64,000 nt of DNA from an uncultured Muribaculaceae bacterium. Its GTDB lineage: Bacteria; Bacteroidota; Bacteroidia; Bacteroidales; Muribaculaceae. Made by a program: the position numbers and the translations under genes. This document shows, piece by piece, positions 1 through 7,902 of this stretch. The notes below the pieces were generated by a model. The model searched no databases. It had not been told where the DNA came from and was given only the letters and a program-made list of their open reading frames with translations. Location: contig CAKUJD010000009.1 in NCBI GenBank assembly GCA_934661195.1, forward strand, positions 37,760 to 101,759, in the 5' to 3' direction. Every line of letters starts with the position of its first letter. Position 1 is the stretch's first letter.

Positions 1-163
1 TGTGGCCCAGCGACTTCTGGTTTTGCGCCTCCACAAACACGTATTCGGCCTTGCGCTGGTTGGCCACGGCCACGCTGCTGCCGCTTTTGCCGCCTGCCAG
101 CACGGGCACGGCAGCCATCAGGGCGGCAAATGCCACAATTATGTGTCTCGAAATATGCTTCAT
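1..163 (-). CDS. Probable TPR-repeat secreted protein, N-terminal part only
   Basis: Reading leftward from an ATG at 163, 54 codons are visible before the window edge. The start MKHISRHIIVAFAALMAAVP followed by VLAG is a typical signal peptide, so the product is exported. The next residues (KAEYVFVEAQNQKSLGH) look like the first helix of a tetratricopeptide repeat. In Bacteroidales a TPR protein gene commonly lies just downstream of dut, as here, with 39 bp between them, so the two are probably co-transcribed. The TPR assignment is inference from few residues plus context; the rest of the gene lies outside the window. Confidence 0.6.
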   Translation of the reverse strand, partial: MKHISRHIIVAFAALMAAVPVLAGGKSGSSVAVANQRKAEYVFVEAQNQKSLGH

Positions 164-202
164 TGCTGTTGGTGTTGCTGTTGCTGTGTGTGAGCCAAGC
201 CC

Positions 203-646
203 TTACTTCACGCCGGTGTGGCCAAATCCGCCCTCGCCGCGCTCGGTGGCGCCAAGTTTGCTGGCGGCCACCCACTGCACCACCTCGTGGCGTGCCACCA
301 CCATTTGGCAAATGCGCTCGCCGTTTTCAATGGTTTGCGGCTTGCTGTCGAGGTTCACCATTATCACACCTATCTCGCCGCGGTAGTCGGCGTCTATGGT
401 GCCAGGGGTGTTGAGCAGCGTGAGCCCGCGCTTCAGTGCCAGTCCGCTGCGCGGCCTTATCTGGCACTCATAGCCCTGGGGCAGCTCAATGCTCACTCCT
501 GTTGGAATCAGGCGTCGCTCAAGCGGTTGCAGTGTCACAGGCTCGTCGAGCCATGCGCGCAGGTCCATGCCGGCGCTTTGCTCAGTGCCGTAGGAGGGCA
601 GCTGGTTGGTGCTGCGGTTCACTATTTTCACTTTTATCTGTTGCAT
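203..646 (-). CDS. dut: dUTP diphosphatase
   Basis: Deoxyuridine 5'-triphosphate nucleotidohydrolase hydrolyses dUTP to dUMP and pyrophosphate, keeping uracil out of DNA and supplying dUMP for thymidylate synthesis. The trimeric dUTPase motifs are all visible: AGMDLRA (motif 1), RPRSGLALK (motif 2), [13 protein letters not shown] (motif 3, uridine binding), ERICQMVV (motif 4) and [10 protein letters not shown] (motif 5, P-loop-like tail). The 147-residue length is normal for the family. The ATG at 646 was chosen over a TTG 14 codons upstream because a promoter -7 box (686-693) overlaps that TTG, so it should not lie inside the mRNA. Confidence 0.95.
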   Translation of the reverse strand: MQQIKVKIVNRSTNQLPSYGTEQSAGMDLRAWLDEPVTLQPLERRLIPTGVSIELPQGYECQIRPRSGLALKRGLTLLNTPGTIDADYRGEIGVIMVNLDSKPQTIENGERICQMVVARHEVVQWVAASKLGATERGEGGFGHTGVK

Positions 647-685
647 GTCAGTAGTCGTTACATATATGGCGTTAATATCAACTTG

Positions 686-693
686 CAAAGTTA
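686..693 (-). promoter_or_regulatory. Promoter -7 box of dut
   Basis: On the minus strand the sequence reads TAACTTTG, an exact match to the Bacteroidetes -7 consensus TAnnTTTG, about 40 bp upstream of the dut ATG. No good TTTG box is seen at the expected -33 spacing. Confidence 0.6.
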
Positions 694-1018
694 GCTAAAA
701 GGCAGCTAAGCCGCTGAATTATTTTATTTAATAATTAATAATTCCCTGGGCCACCACAAATCAAAACCGCAATAACGATAAACAACGACAATAGAGGCAA
801 AGGCCGACAAAAATCGAAGCCCCCCATCAAATTGTCTCCCATTGTCTCTATTGTCGTTTTAAGTTGATGCGGAATACGCACAAGCATCATTGCCGTTTAT
901 AAAAGGGGTGGGGATAAAAGAAGCCGGGGCTGCCCTCGTGGGCAACCCCGGCTTGCTTATGCGGGAGCGTGCTGCGGATGCAAGCACGCGTTAGTTATGT
1001 GCTGCGGATTGATGCAGT
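694..1018. other. Intergenic region with a 13-bp inverted repeat
   Basis: The gap between dut and the LRR gene holds no credible ORF. AACGACAATAGAG (784-796) is repeated perfectly in inverted orientation (846-858) with a 49-bp spacer, upstream of the dut promoter. The terminator of the LRR gene lies at 922-953. Confidence 0.5.
915..953 (-). terminator. Intrinsic terminator after the LRR protein gene
   Basis: A long G+C-rich hairpin: AGCCGGGGCTGCCC (922-935) pairs with GGGCAACCCCGGCT (940-953) around a 4-nt loop with one internal mismatch. On the minus strand it is followed by a short T-rich run and lies about 65 bp past the stop codon at 1019. Confidence 0.75.
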
Positions 1019-4000
1019 TTAGCGAATCACCTTCACAGTCTCCTTAGCGCCGTTGGCGTAGGCGATGCGCACCAGGTAGAGGCCGTGGGCCATGCCGTTG
1101 AGGCTCACGCTGCCGTTGGCAGCCACTTTGGCGTTGGCCACCAGGGCGCCGTTGAGGCTGTAGATGTTCACTGTGGCGTCGGCGGGAACAATCACGTCGG
1201 CACCCTTAACCACTGCCTGCTGGCTTGCAACCACTGCGTCGACGCCTGTTGTGGGATCGGGAACGAATGTTGCGGCAACCACGCCATAGGCCTCAACGCC
1301 TTCAACGGCAAACTTCACTGTTGCGTCCTTGCCGTCGGCAGCCACATACTTGATGCCGCTGTGGTGCAGCGGGTTCTGCTCATCGAGGGCAACGCTGCCG
1401 AGCACCGACTTGTCGTCGCCAGTGGTGGCGATGTAGGCCCAATACACGTTCTTGTCATCGCCCGAGATTTGGGTTACGCCTGTAATCTCGTCGTCCGCGC
1501 CTTCGAGCAGCACGGGAGAGTCGTCGATAAGGGTTGCGGCTGTGATCTCAACCTCGGCATTGGCTGCGTCGGCAGCTGCGATGTCGGCCAGGGCAATGCG
1601 GTACACGCCGGGCTTGTACTGGTCGGGCTTAATGCTCTTCTGCAGATAGAAGTAGAGGTAGCCGTGAGTCTCGTCGAGGTAGAAAGTGGTGATCTGGTTG
1701 TCGGCCAGAATCACCTTGAAGTTCTGTGTCTTGCCGGCGCCGCCGTCGGGATAGATGTCGGCAGTGGTGAAGCGGAATATGCCAAGGCCGTTAAACTTCT
1801 TGCCCATCCAGTATACGTTCTTGCTGTCTTTTGCAAAGCCTGCGCCAATTGCGCCCCAGCTCAGCTTGTCGCCGTAGTAGGGCAGCCACTGGTTTTGCAG
1901 GAAGAAGGGCTGTGCGCCATAGAGGCCCACAGTGTCGGCGCTCATCTCGTGGATGCCCACGTTGCGGTCGGCAATGTAGATCTTGTTGTCGCTCGGGATG
2001 ATGGTCATCGAGAACGGATCCTGGAATGCCTCATAGCCCACGTTGTTGAGCACTGTCACGCGGTAGAAGATGTCTCCGGTGCGGTTCACATAGAACACCT
2101 CGCCGTCGCCCATGCCTGCTGTGGGGCTCTGGTAGCGGAACTCCTTGCCTGCCACGCCCACATAGATGCGGTTCTTGTAGCTGGCCAGGTTGAATGCGTG
2201 GTCGCCGGTGGCAAACTTGGTGTCAACAATCTGACCCTGCTCGTCCTTGTAGAGCAGCTTGCCGTCCTTGGTGGCGAAGTAGAGGCCGGTGGGGCAGCCC
2301 AGAGTGGCGCCCTTGCCCGAAATGGTGTTGTCGGCCACAATGTTCAGGTATTGCCATTGGCCGGCAGCCTTGTAGGTGTCAACTGCGTTGGCGGCAACTT
2401 TGCACTCCACATCCTTCTGCTCGGGAGTGAACACGCCGGCAGCCAGCACGGGCACGCTCACGTTGAGCACGCGCAGGCTCTTGATGGTGCTGGGCACCGA
2501 TCCGGGCTCCATGTAGTTGGTGCTGCCGGGAATCTCCATCGATGCCAGCTTGGGGCAGTTGGCAAAGGCGTCCTTCATCATGTTGGTTGTAGTGGCCGAG
2601 AGGGTCACGCTGCTCAGTTCGGCGCAGCCGTTGCAAAGGCCCTGGGGCACTTCGTTGCGGCCGTCCTCAATCACGAGCTTGGCCAGCTTAGAGCCGCTGA
2701 ACAGGTTAGAGCCGACTGTCACACCGTTTTTCAGTGTGAACTCTGTGATGTCGGCATTCTGGAATGCGTTGTTGCTGAGGTGCTTGAGCGCGCTCAGCTT
2801 CACAGCCTTATATGGTGAGTAGGCAAGTCCGTAGGGGTCAACGGTCTCAATTGCGTCGTCGCTGAGCTCGGTGGGCATGGCTCCTGCGTGGTGTGCAACC
2901 ACCAGCAGGCGCTTGCCGTCGGCTGTGGTCAGCACGCCCTTATCCACCTTGAATGCGGCATTGCCGTCGGCCACGTTGATGCCTGCCAGAGTGGTGATGG
3001 GTGCGAATGCGCCCTCGCCGATGGTGGTCACCGATGCGGGCAGCGACACGCTTGTAATCTTGGTGCCGGCAAATGCGTTGGTGCCGATGCTCTGCACTGC
3101 GGCGGGCACGGTGAGTGCGCCGCTCAGGCCGCTGTTGTTGAACGCGCCGGCCTGGATCGAGGTCACAGAGGCGGGCAGCTCAATCGACTTCAGTGCCTTG
3201 CAGTCGCTGAACGAGTAGTCGGCGATTGTGGCGGTGGCGTTGCCCAGCGTCACGCTCTGCAGAGCTGTGCAGCTGGCAAACGCACTCGACGGGATTACGG
3301 TCACGCCGTTGGGCAGCACTATCGACTTCAGGGCCTTGCAGCCCTTGAAGGCCTGGCTGGCAAGGGCTGTCACCTTGTTGCCCTCGGCAAACTCCACCGT
3401 TTCAAGCAGCGGGCAGCCCGAGAACATCTCGCTGAGCAGCGTGGTGGCCTCGCCGCCAAACACCACTTTCTTCAGCGACTTGGCGCCGCGGAACGGGTTT
3501 TGGTTGCTGGCCACGTCCTTCATAGTCAGGTCGCGCTCAATCACCAGCTCCTCAATTGGGGGATACCAGCTTGTGGAGTCGCCGCCAAAGAGGCCGTTGG
3601 TCACGCGCAGAGCGCTTGTGCCAGCCTTGATGGTGAACTTCTTCAGGCTCGAGCACTGGCTGAACGTCTCGCTTATTTGCGGAGTGGTCACTCCACCGGG
3701 AATGAAAGCCTCGGTTATCTTCTTGCAGCCCTTGAAGGCGCCATTGCCAAGCGCCGTAGCCTCTTCGGGCACAGGATAGTTGGTCAGCTCGGCGCAGTCA
3801 ATGAATGCGTTGCGGCCAATGTTGACGCAAGTCTTTGGCAGAGTCACCTTGGTCACAGTGGTTGCCTTGAAAGCGTTGGCCGCCACACCCACCACAGTGT
3901 AGGTGATGCCTTTTTCCTCAAACGTTTCGGGAATTACAATCTCTCCGGTGTAGGCGCCAGTTGCGCTGGTGCTCTTTGCCACCGACACGTTGGTCTTGGG

Positions 4001-4132
4001 TGTGCCCGTGGTGTAGGCCACATTGTTGTGAATCACGGTTGCCGCGCTGGCCAGAGGCACCGCCAGAAGGCAGGTCAGGCCCAGAGCGAAACCGCGCAAA
4101 CATGCGAAATAGGTATTTTTCTTCATGTTCAT
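1019..4132 (-). CDS. Large secreted BspA-type leucine-rich-repeat protein with T9SS-like C-terminal domain
   Basis: 1037 residues. A signal peptide (about residues 1-30, ending LAVPLASA) is followed by a long array of LRR_5 (BspA/treponemal) repeats from about 60 to 590, with units of the form GAFxGCxxLxxVxLPxxVTxIG. Residues about 610-950 are a separate domain with blade-like strands (GLYFATKDGKLLYKDEQG, IYVGVAGKEF) that I cannot assign. The last 75 residues (VNIYSLNG, then GLYLVRI and VKVIR) match the type A sorting domain of the type IX secretion system, so the product is probably displayed on the surface. BspA-type repeats mediate binding to host or bacterial surfaces in several species; that role here is inference. 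Transcribed alone, with its own promoter and terminator. Confidence 0.85.
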   Translation of the reverse strand: MNMKKNTYFACLRGFALGLTCLLAVPLASAATVIHNNVAYTTGTPKTNVSVAKSTSATGAYTGEIVIPETFEEKGITYTVVGVAANAFKATTVTKVTLPKTCVNIGRNAFIDCAELTNYPVPEEATALGNGAFKGCKKITEAFIPGGVTTPQISETFSQCSSLKKFTIKAGTSALRVTNGLFGGDSTSWYPPIEELVIERDLTMKDVASNQNPFRGAKSLKKVVFGGEATTLLSEMFSGCPLLETVEFAEGNKVTALASQAFKGCKALKSIVLPNGVTVIPSSAFASCTALQSVTLGNATATIADYSFSDCKALKSIELPASVTSIQAGAFNNSGLSGALTVPAAVQSIGTNAFAGTKITSVSLPASVTTIGEGAFAPITTLAGINVADGNAAFKVDKGVLTTADGKRLLVVAHHAGAMPTELSDDAIETVDPYGLAYSPYKAVKLSALKHLSNNAFQNADITEFTLKNGVTVGSNLFSGSKLAKLVIEDGRNEVPQGLCNGCAELSSVTLSATTTNMMKDAFANCPKLASMEIPGSTNYMEPGSVPSTIKSLRVLNVSVPVLAAGVFTPEQKDVECKVAANAVDTYKAAGQWQYLNIVADNTISGKGATLGCPTGLYFATKDGKLLYKDEQGQIVDTKFATGDHAFNLASYKNRIYVGVAGKEFRYQSPTAGMGDGEVFYVNRTGDIFYRVTVLNNVGYEAFQDPFSMTIIPSDNKIYIADRNVGIHEMSADTVGLYGAQPFFLQNQWLPYYGDKLSWGAIGAGFAKDSKNVYWMGKKFNGLGIFRFTTADIYPDGGAGKTQNFKVILADNQITTFYLDETHGYLYFYLQKSIKPDQYKPGVYRIALADIAAADAANAEVEITAATLIDDSPVLLEGADDEITGVTQISGDDKNVYWAYIATTGDDKSVLGSVALDEQNPLHHSGIKYVAADGKDATVKFAVEGVEAYGVVAATFVPDPTTGVDAVVASQQAVVKGADVIVPADATVNIYSLNGALVANAKVAANGSVSLNGMAHGLYLVRIAYANGAKETVKVIR

Positions 4133-4253
4133 AGTTTTTTATTAAATTGTTATTATAAAAATGGTTTTTAATCCTTGTCTATGCCTTGATAATCGTGTGC
4201 GGAGCGGCGCCAGCCGGCCCAACATTGGCCTCCCAGCACTGCATACCACGCTA

Positions 4254-4284
4254 CAAATTTAGCGTTTTTTCCTCACCAACCCAA
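4254..4284 (-). promoter_or_regulatory. Promoter of the LRR protein gene
   Basis: The minus strand carries TTGG (4281-4284), a 19-bp spacer and TAAATTTG (4254-4261), matching the Bacteroidetes pattern with one mismatch in the -33 box. The predicted start leaves a leader of about 115 nt. Confidence 0.6.
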
Positions 4285-4384
4285 TTTTTACCCCCACTTT
4301 TTTCCATACTCCATTAAAGAATAAGCAAAGAATAAGCGCATGATGAAAAAAACAATGCCACGAATTGTTTCTACTGTCGTTAGA

Positions 4385-4426
4385 ATAATAAAAAGAATGG
4401 GCGCGGCACTGTGCTGGGGTGCCGCG
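4385..4426 (-). terminator. Intrinsic terminator of the threonine/serine exporter operon
   Basis: CGCGGCAC (4402-4409) and GTGCCGCG (4419-4426) form a hairpin which, on the minus strand, is followed by a T-rich stretch (ATTCTTTTTATTATT). It lies 46 bp past the stop of the exporter gene. The rest of the 4133-4471 gap holds only the LRR promoter. Confidence 0.75.
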
Positions 4427-4471
4427 TCCATGCGTTGGCGCAATGGCGCCAAAAATTATGTTCTCGCCTGC

Positions 4472-4957
4472 TCAGCTGCGCGTGGCGCTGAACGAGAGGC
4501 GCTTGAATGAGAAGATGGGCACCACGGCGCCCACTACCATGCAGGCTATCACAAAGGTGCATATCAACCCGTTGTAGATCAGCAGACTGCTGTAGTGCGA
4601 AATCACAGCCTCGTCGTTGGTGCTCACGCACAGCACCAGCGCCTGCACGGTGTGGTAGGCGTAGATGCCGGGAATCATGGGCAGCAGCGACGGGAAAGCA
4701 AACGTCTCGGGCGGGCACTTCACCTTCGGGGCTATGAATATGGCCAGCAGGCCTATCACCACGGCGGCCACAAAACTGGCCAGCACAATGTGCCAGCCCA
4801 GCACGTTCATCAGCAGGTAGCGCGTGGAGTGGCCCACGGCGGCTATCAGGGCGCAGAATTTGAATGCGTTCAGTGGCGGGTTGCTTACGCTCGCAAAGCC
4901 TATGGCGGCGAGCGCTGCGAAAAATGCGTCTTGAAGCAAGTTGAGTATCAGTGTCAT
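4472..4957 (-). CDS. Threonine/serine exporter, ThrE_2-type membrane subunit
   Basis: 161 residues made of about five hydrophobic helices (starting LLQDAFFAALAAIGFASV), with the PETFAFPSLLPMIPGIYAY segment typical of the C-terminal half of the ThrE family (former DUF3815). ThrE exports threonine and serine across the inner membrane. In Corynebacterium one protein carries both halves; in Bacteroidetes they are usually split in two adjacent genes, as here. The ATG at 4957 follows the partner gene by 26 bp. The frame is open further upstream, but that stretch is shadow coding over the partner gene. The substrate is inferred from the family. Confidence 0.85.
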   Translation of the reverse strand: MTLILNLLQDAFFAALAAIGFASVSNPPLNAFKFCALIAAVGHSTRYLLMNVLGWHIVLASFVAAVVIGLLAIFIAPKVKCPPETFAFPSLLPMIPGIYAYHTVQALVLCVSTNDEAVISHYSSLLIYNGLICTFVIACMVVGAVVPIFSFKRLSFSATRS

Positions 4958-4983
4958 GCGAGTGTCGTTAGAGTCTTGTAAAG

Positions 4984-5796
4984 TTAGAATATGCTCAAAT
5001 TCATCAGCAGAATGCCGCCAGTGAGTCCCAGCGACAGGCACACCGTGAGCACCGACGCCATCATGAAGCGGCTGAAGGCTGTCAGATAGTGGCCGTCGAG
5101 CAGATCGCTCACCGAGTTGATGTAGTGCACGCCGGGCACCAGATAGAGCACGCTGGTGCCCAGCGCAAGGTCGGGCGTGCCGCCCAAGTGGAATATATAG
5201 GCCGAAGCGCCTATCACCGATGAGATGAACGAGCAGGCTATGAACATAAGGCGCGCGTCGACGCCCGCAGTGAGCAGGGCCACCTTCAGGTAGTAGCCCA
5301 CCCAGGTGGCCAGCGCCACTATGCCCATCGATGTGAAGTCGCCGCCAAACAGGCGGCAGAATGAGGCGTTGGCTATCGACACCAGCACCATCACCACCCA
5401 TGTGGGTATGCGCTTCTCCGACGTGATTTGCTGAAACCGCTCAATGGCGCCGTCGAGGCCGGTCTTGCCCTCATACACGTCCCAGCTCAGCTTGCTCAGG
5501 TTGGTGTTGGCGGCGAAGCTCAGGGGCACCTTCATTTGCGAACGCGACTCGTGGTAGGAGTGCTCGTGGCCGGAGTCCCACACGGTGATCACGCAGTGGG
5601 TGGCCAGCATCAGCATGTCCACCTGCACGCCGAATTTCTCGGCCATGCGGTTCACGTTTTTGCTTATGCGCGTGCAGTTGGCTCCGCACCCCAGCAGATA
5701 GGTGGCGTAGTCGCCAAAGAATATGCAGATGCGTTTCAGCATGTCGTGGCTGTGTTCCATTTGATTGCAGTCTAAATTACCTGTGCGATTGTGCAT
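4984..5796 (-). CDS. Threonine/serine exporter, ThrE/DUF1212-type subunit
   Basis: About 270 residues. A soluble N-terminal region carries the family signature (CNIFFGDYATYLLGCGAN-like opening, then ISKNVNRMAEKFG and the HCVITV strand), followed by about five membrane helices from residue 125 on. It pairs with the downstream 161-residue subunit to make a full ThrE-like exporter. An in-frame ATG at 5760 (MEHSHDMLKR) is an equally plausible start; the ATG at 5796 sits about 20 nt after the predicted transcription start. Its promoter is head-to-head with that of dgt. Confidence 0.85.
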   Translation of the reverse strand: MHNRTGNLDCNQMEHSHDMLKRICIFFGDYATYLLGCGANCTRISKNVNRMAEKFGVQVDMLMLATHCVITVWDSGHEHSYHESRSQMKVPLSFAANTNLSKLSWDVYEGKTGLDGAIERFQQITSEKRIPTWVVMVLVSIANASFCRLFGGDFTSMGIVALATWVGYYLKVALLTAGVDARLMFIACSFISSVIGASAYIFHLGGTPDLALGTSVLYLVPGVHYINSVSDLLDGHYLTAFSRFMMASVLTVCLSLGLTGGILLMNLSIF

Positions 5797-5816
5797 CAAT
5801 TCACACTCATTATAAT

Positions 5817-5824
5817 TATCTTTG
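5817..5824 (+). promoter_or_regulatory. Promoter -7 box of dgt
   Basis: The plus strand reads TATCTTTG, an exact TAnnTTTG match, about 45 bp upstream of the dgt ATG and directly adjacent to the divergent -7 box of the exporter operon. No clear -33 box is visible. Confidence 0.65.
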
Positions 5825-5832
5825 CAAAGTTA
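5825..5832 (-). promoter_or_regulatory. Promoter -7 box of the exporter operon
   Basis: The minus strand reads TAACTTTG, an exact TAnnTTTG match. It abuts the plus-strand -7 box of dgt with no base between them, so the two boxes together contain the palindrome CTTTGCAAAG. Confidence 0.65.
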
Positions 5833-5869
5833 CAGATTTTTTCCGACCTGCTAAAACACTTTTTAAGAA

Positions 5870-7198
5870 ATGAGAATGAATTGGGACTCTTTGATATGCG
5901 ACACGCGCCTCGGCCTGGAGGATTATGGCAGCGAAGGCCGCCGCGGCGGGGTGCGCAGCGAGTTTGAGCGCGACTTCGACCGCCTGGTGTTTTCATCACC
6001 ATTCCGCCGGCTGCAAAACAAGACTCAGGTGTTCCCGCTGCCGGGCAGCATATTTGTGCACAACCGCCTCACCCACAGCCTTGAGGTGTCGTGCGTGGGC
6101 CGCTCGCTGGCCAACGAGATTGTGCAGCGCCTCATGGCGCGCCACAACGGCTGCAGCGGCAAACTGATGCGGCTGGGCGAGATTGTGGCCGCCGCCTGCC
6201 TGGCCCACGATCTGGGCAATCCGCCGTTTGGCCACTCGGGCGAGCGCACCATATGCGCCTTTTTCAGCGAGGGGCCAGGATTGGATCTCAAAAGCAGGCT
6301 CACGCCCGAGCAGTGGGACGACTTGACGCGCTTTGAGGGCAATGCCAACAGTTTCCGCACCCTCGTGCACCAGTTCCGCGGCCGCCGCCCCGGTGGCTTT
6401 GCCATGACCTACTCCACGCTGGCCTCCATAGTCAAATACCCCTACTCGTCGTCGCAGGCCGGCGGCAACGGCAAGTTTGGCTTCTTCACCACCGAGAGCC
6501 GCACCTTCGAGCGCATCGCCTCGCGCCTGGGGCTCGTCAAGCTTGGCCCGCTGCGCTACTGCCGCCACCCGCTGGTGTATATGGTGGAGGCGGCCGACGA
6601 CATCTGCTACCAGGTGATGGACATCGAAGACGCCCACAAACTTAAAATTCTGGGTACGGCCGAGACCATCGACCTGCTGACCTCATTTTTCAGCAGCGAC
6701 GACCGCCGCCACCAGCGCAGCGTGATGGAGGGCGTGGCCGACCCCAACGAGAAGGTGGCCTATCTGCGCTCGTGCATAGTGGGCTTGTTGGTGAGGGAGT
6801 GCGCCGAGGCCTTTATGGCACACGAGGACGAAATAATGGAGGGCCGCTTCGAGGGCTCGCTCATTGGCCACATCAGCCCGCAGGCCGCCGATGGCTACAG
6901 CCGCTGCAGCCGCACGGCCTATTCGCGCATCTACTGCGCCAACTATGTGGTCGACGTCGACTTGGCGGGCAACCGCATCATCAGCCTGCTGCTCAACAAG
7001 CTCACTGATGCTGTGCTGCACCCCGAGCGCAACTACTCGCGCCTGCTGCTCAGCAAATTCCCATCGCAATACGATGTGGCCGCGCCCACGGTGTTCGAAA
7101 AGGTGCAGGCCGTGCTCGACCACATCAGCGCCATGACCGATGTGTATGCCCTCAACCTCTACCGCCAGCTCGACGGCATCAGTCTGCCCACCGTGTAA
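5870..7198 (+). CDS. dgt: Deoxyguanosinetriphosphate triphosphohydrolase (dNTPase)
   Basis: 442-residue HD-superfamily enzyme that cleaves dNTPs, classically dGTP, to the deoxynucleoside and inorganic triphosphate. The N-terminal signature FRRLQNKTQVFPL and RLTHSLEVS (His about 69) and the HD pair in AHDLGNPPFGHSGE (about 112-113) form the metal site; the conserved YMVEAADDICY segment lies near residue 245. Length fits the Dgt type 2 family. It stands alone between a divergent exporter operon and convergent hup. With dut nearby, the area handles dNTP pool quality, although the two genes are not in one operon. Confidence 0.95.
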   Translation: MRMNWDSLICDTRLGLEDYGSEGRRGGVRSEFERDFDRLVFSSPFRRLQNKTQVFPLPGSIFVHNRLTHSLEVSCVGRSLANEIVQRLMARHNGCSGKLMRLGEIVAAACLAHDLGNPPFGHSGERTICAFFSEGPGLDLKSRLTPEQWDDLTRFEGNANSFRTLVHQFRGRRPGGFAMTYSTLASIVKYPYSSSQAGGNGKFGFFTTESRTFERIASRLGLVKLGPLRYCRHPLVYMVEAADDICYQVMDIEDAHKLKILGTAETIDLLTSFFSSDDRRHQRSVMEGVADPNEKVAYLRSCIVGLLVRECAEAFMAHEDEIMEGRFEGSLIGHISPQAADGYSRCSRTAYSRIYCANYVVDVDLAGNRIISLLLNKLTDAVLHPERNYSRLLLSKFPSQYDVAAPTVFEKVQAVLDHISAMTDVYALNLYRQLDGISLPTV

Positions 7199-7220
7199 CG
7201 GTGGCACAGGCAAAAAAATA

Positions 7221-7293
7221 GCGCGGCAAAGGCTTCGTCGCCACTTCCTCGGCATTTGGCATGAGGGCTGGGCTGACGAAGCCTTTGCTGCGC
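7221..7293. terminator. Long inverted repeat between dgt and hup, possible bidirectional terminator
   Basis: GCAAAGGCTTCGTC (7226-7239) and its perfect complement (7275-7288) make a 14-bp stem that extends outward through a G-T pair and four G-C pairs. The 35-nt interior can pair partly as well. It lies between the 3' ends of two convergent genes but lacks a clear T-run on either strand. Confidence 0.5.
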
Positions 7294-7344
7294 ATAGGCG
7301 TGCGGCCATTGAGGCTGCATGCCGGGCATCGGGTGGATTTCTTC

Positions 7345-7620
7345 TTATTTGTTCACCTTCTCGGCCAGCTCGGCACCGGCTTTGAACTTAGCCACCTTCT
7401 TAGCGGCGATAGTCACCTTCTCCTTTGTGCGGGGGTTGATGCCTTCGCGAGCGGGACGCTCGTTCACGCTGAATGTGCCGAAGCCCACCAGAGCCACTTT
7501 GTCGCCCTCAACCAGGGCATTGCTTATGGCGTTGATAGTGGCCTCGAGGGCAGCTTTTGCTTCTGCCTTTGTCAGCTTGGCTTCGCTGGCAATAGCGTTG
7601 ACTAATTCTGTCTTGTTCAT
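7345..7620 (-). CDS. HU-family DNA-binding protein
   Basis: 91 residues covering the whole HU/IHF fold: an N-terminal two-helix dimerisation region (MNKTELVNAIASEAKLTKAE), the GFGTFSVNERPAREGINPRT beta-arm, and a C-terminal helix. The sequence GFGTF-x5-RxGxNPxT is diagnostic. HU is a dimeric nucleoid protein that bends and compacts DNA without strong sequence specificity. Length and the arm sequence favour HU over IHF. The gene is monocistronic, with a near-perfect Bacteroidetes promoter, which fits high expression. Confidence 0.95.
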   Translation of the reverse strand: MNKTELVNAIASEAKLTKAEAKAALEATINAISNALVEGDKVALVGFGTFSVNERPAREGINPRTKEKVTIAAKKVAKFKAGAELAEKVNK

Positions 7621-7672
7621 AATGATTTGCTTTTTAATTGAATAATAAAAGTTTCTTAGGCGTTAAATATCG

Positions 7673-7703
7673 CAAATATATAGCATTGATTTTTTTCGGC
7701 AAA
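7673..7703 (-). promoter_or_regulatory. Consensus promoter of the HU gene
   Basis: The minus strand reads TTTG (7700-7703), a 19-bp A-rich spacer, then TATATTTG (7673-7680). Both boxes match the Bacteroidetes consensus exactly at optimal spacing, giving a leader of about 45 nt. Confidence 0.8.
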
Positions 7704-7785
7704 GAATATTCCTAAAAAAAAACAATTTTTGCCGCATTTTGCCGTAATAGCCGCCGCATAGTGGCGTTATGCCCCCTTTTTTCAC

Positions 7786-7793
7786 TACTTTTG
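7786..7793 (+). promoter_or_regulatory. Promoter -7 box of the rhomboid operon
   Basis: TACTTTTG on the plus strand matches TAnnTTTG. It lies about 110 bp upstream of the first rhomboid ATG; the -33 region is not convincing. The gap 7621-7902 otherwise holds only the HU promoter. Confidence 0.5.
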
Positions 7794-7902
7794 CACCAAG
7801 GCTGGCGCCGTGTCTCCGTGTGAGGGCTGCCGTGGCGTGCCGGCCCGATGAAAACAAGTAACGAAACAATAAAATTCTCAAGAAAACAATCATCTCAGAG
7901 TT

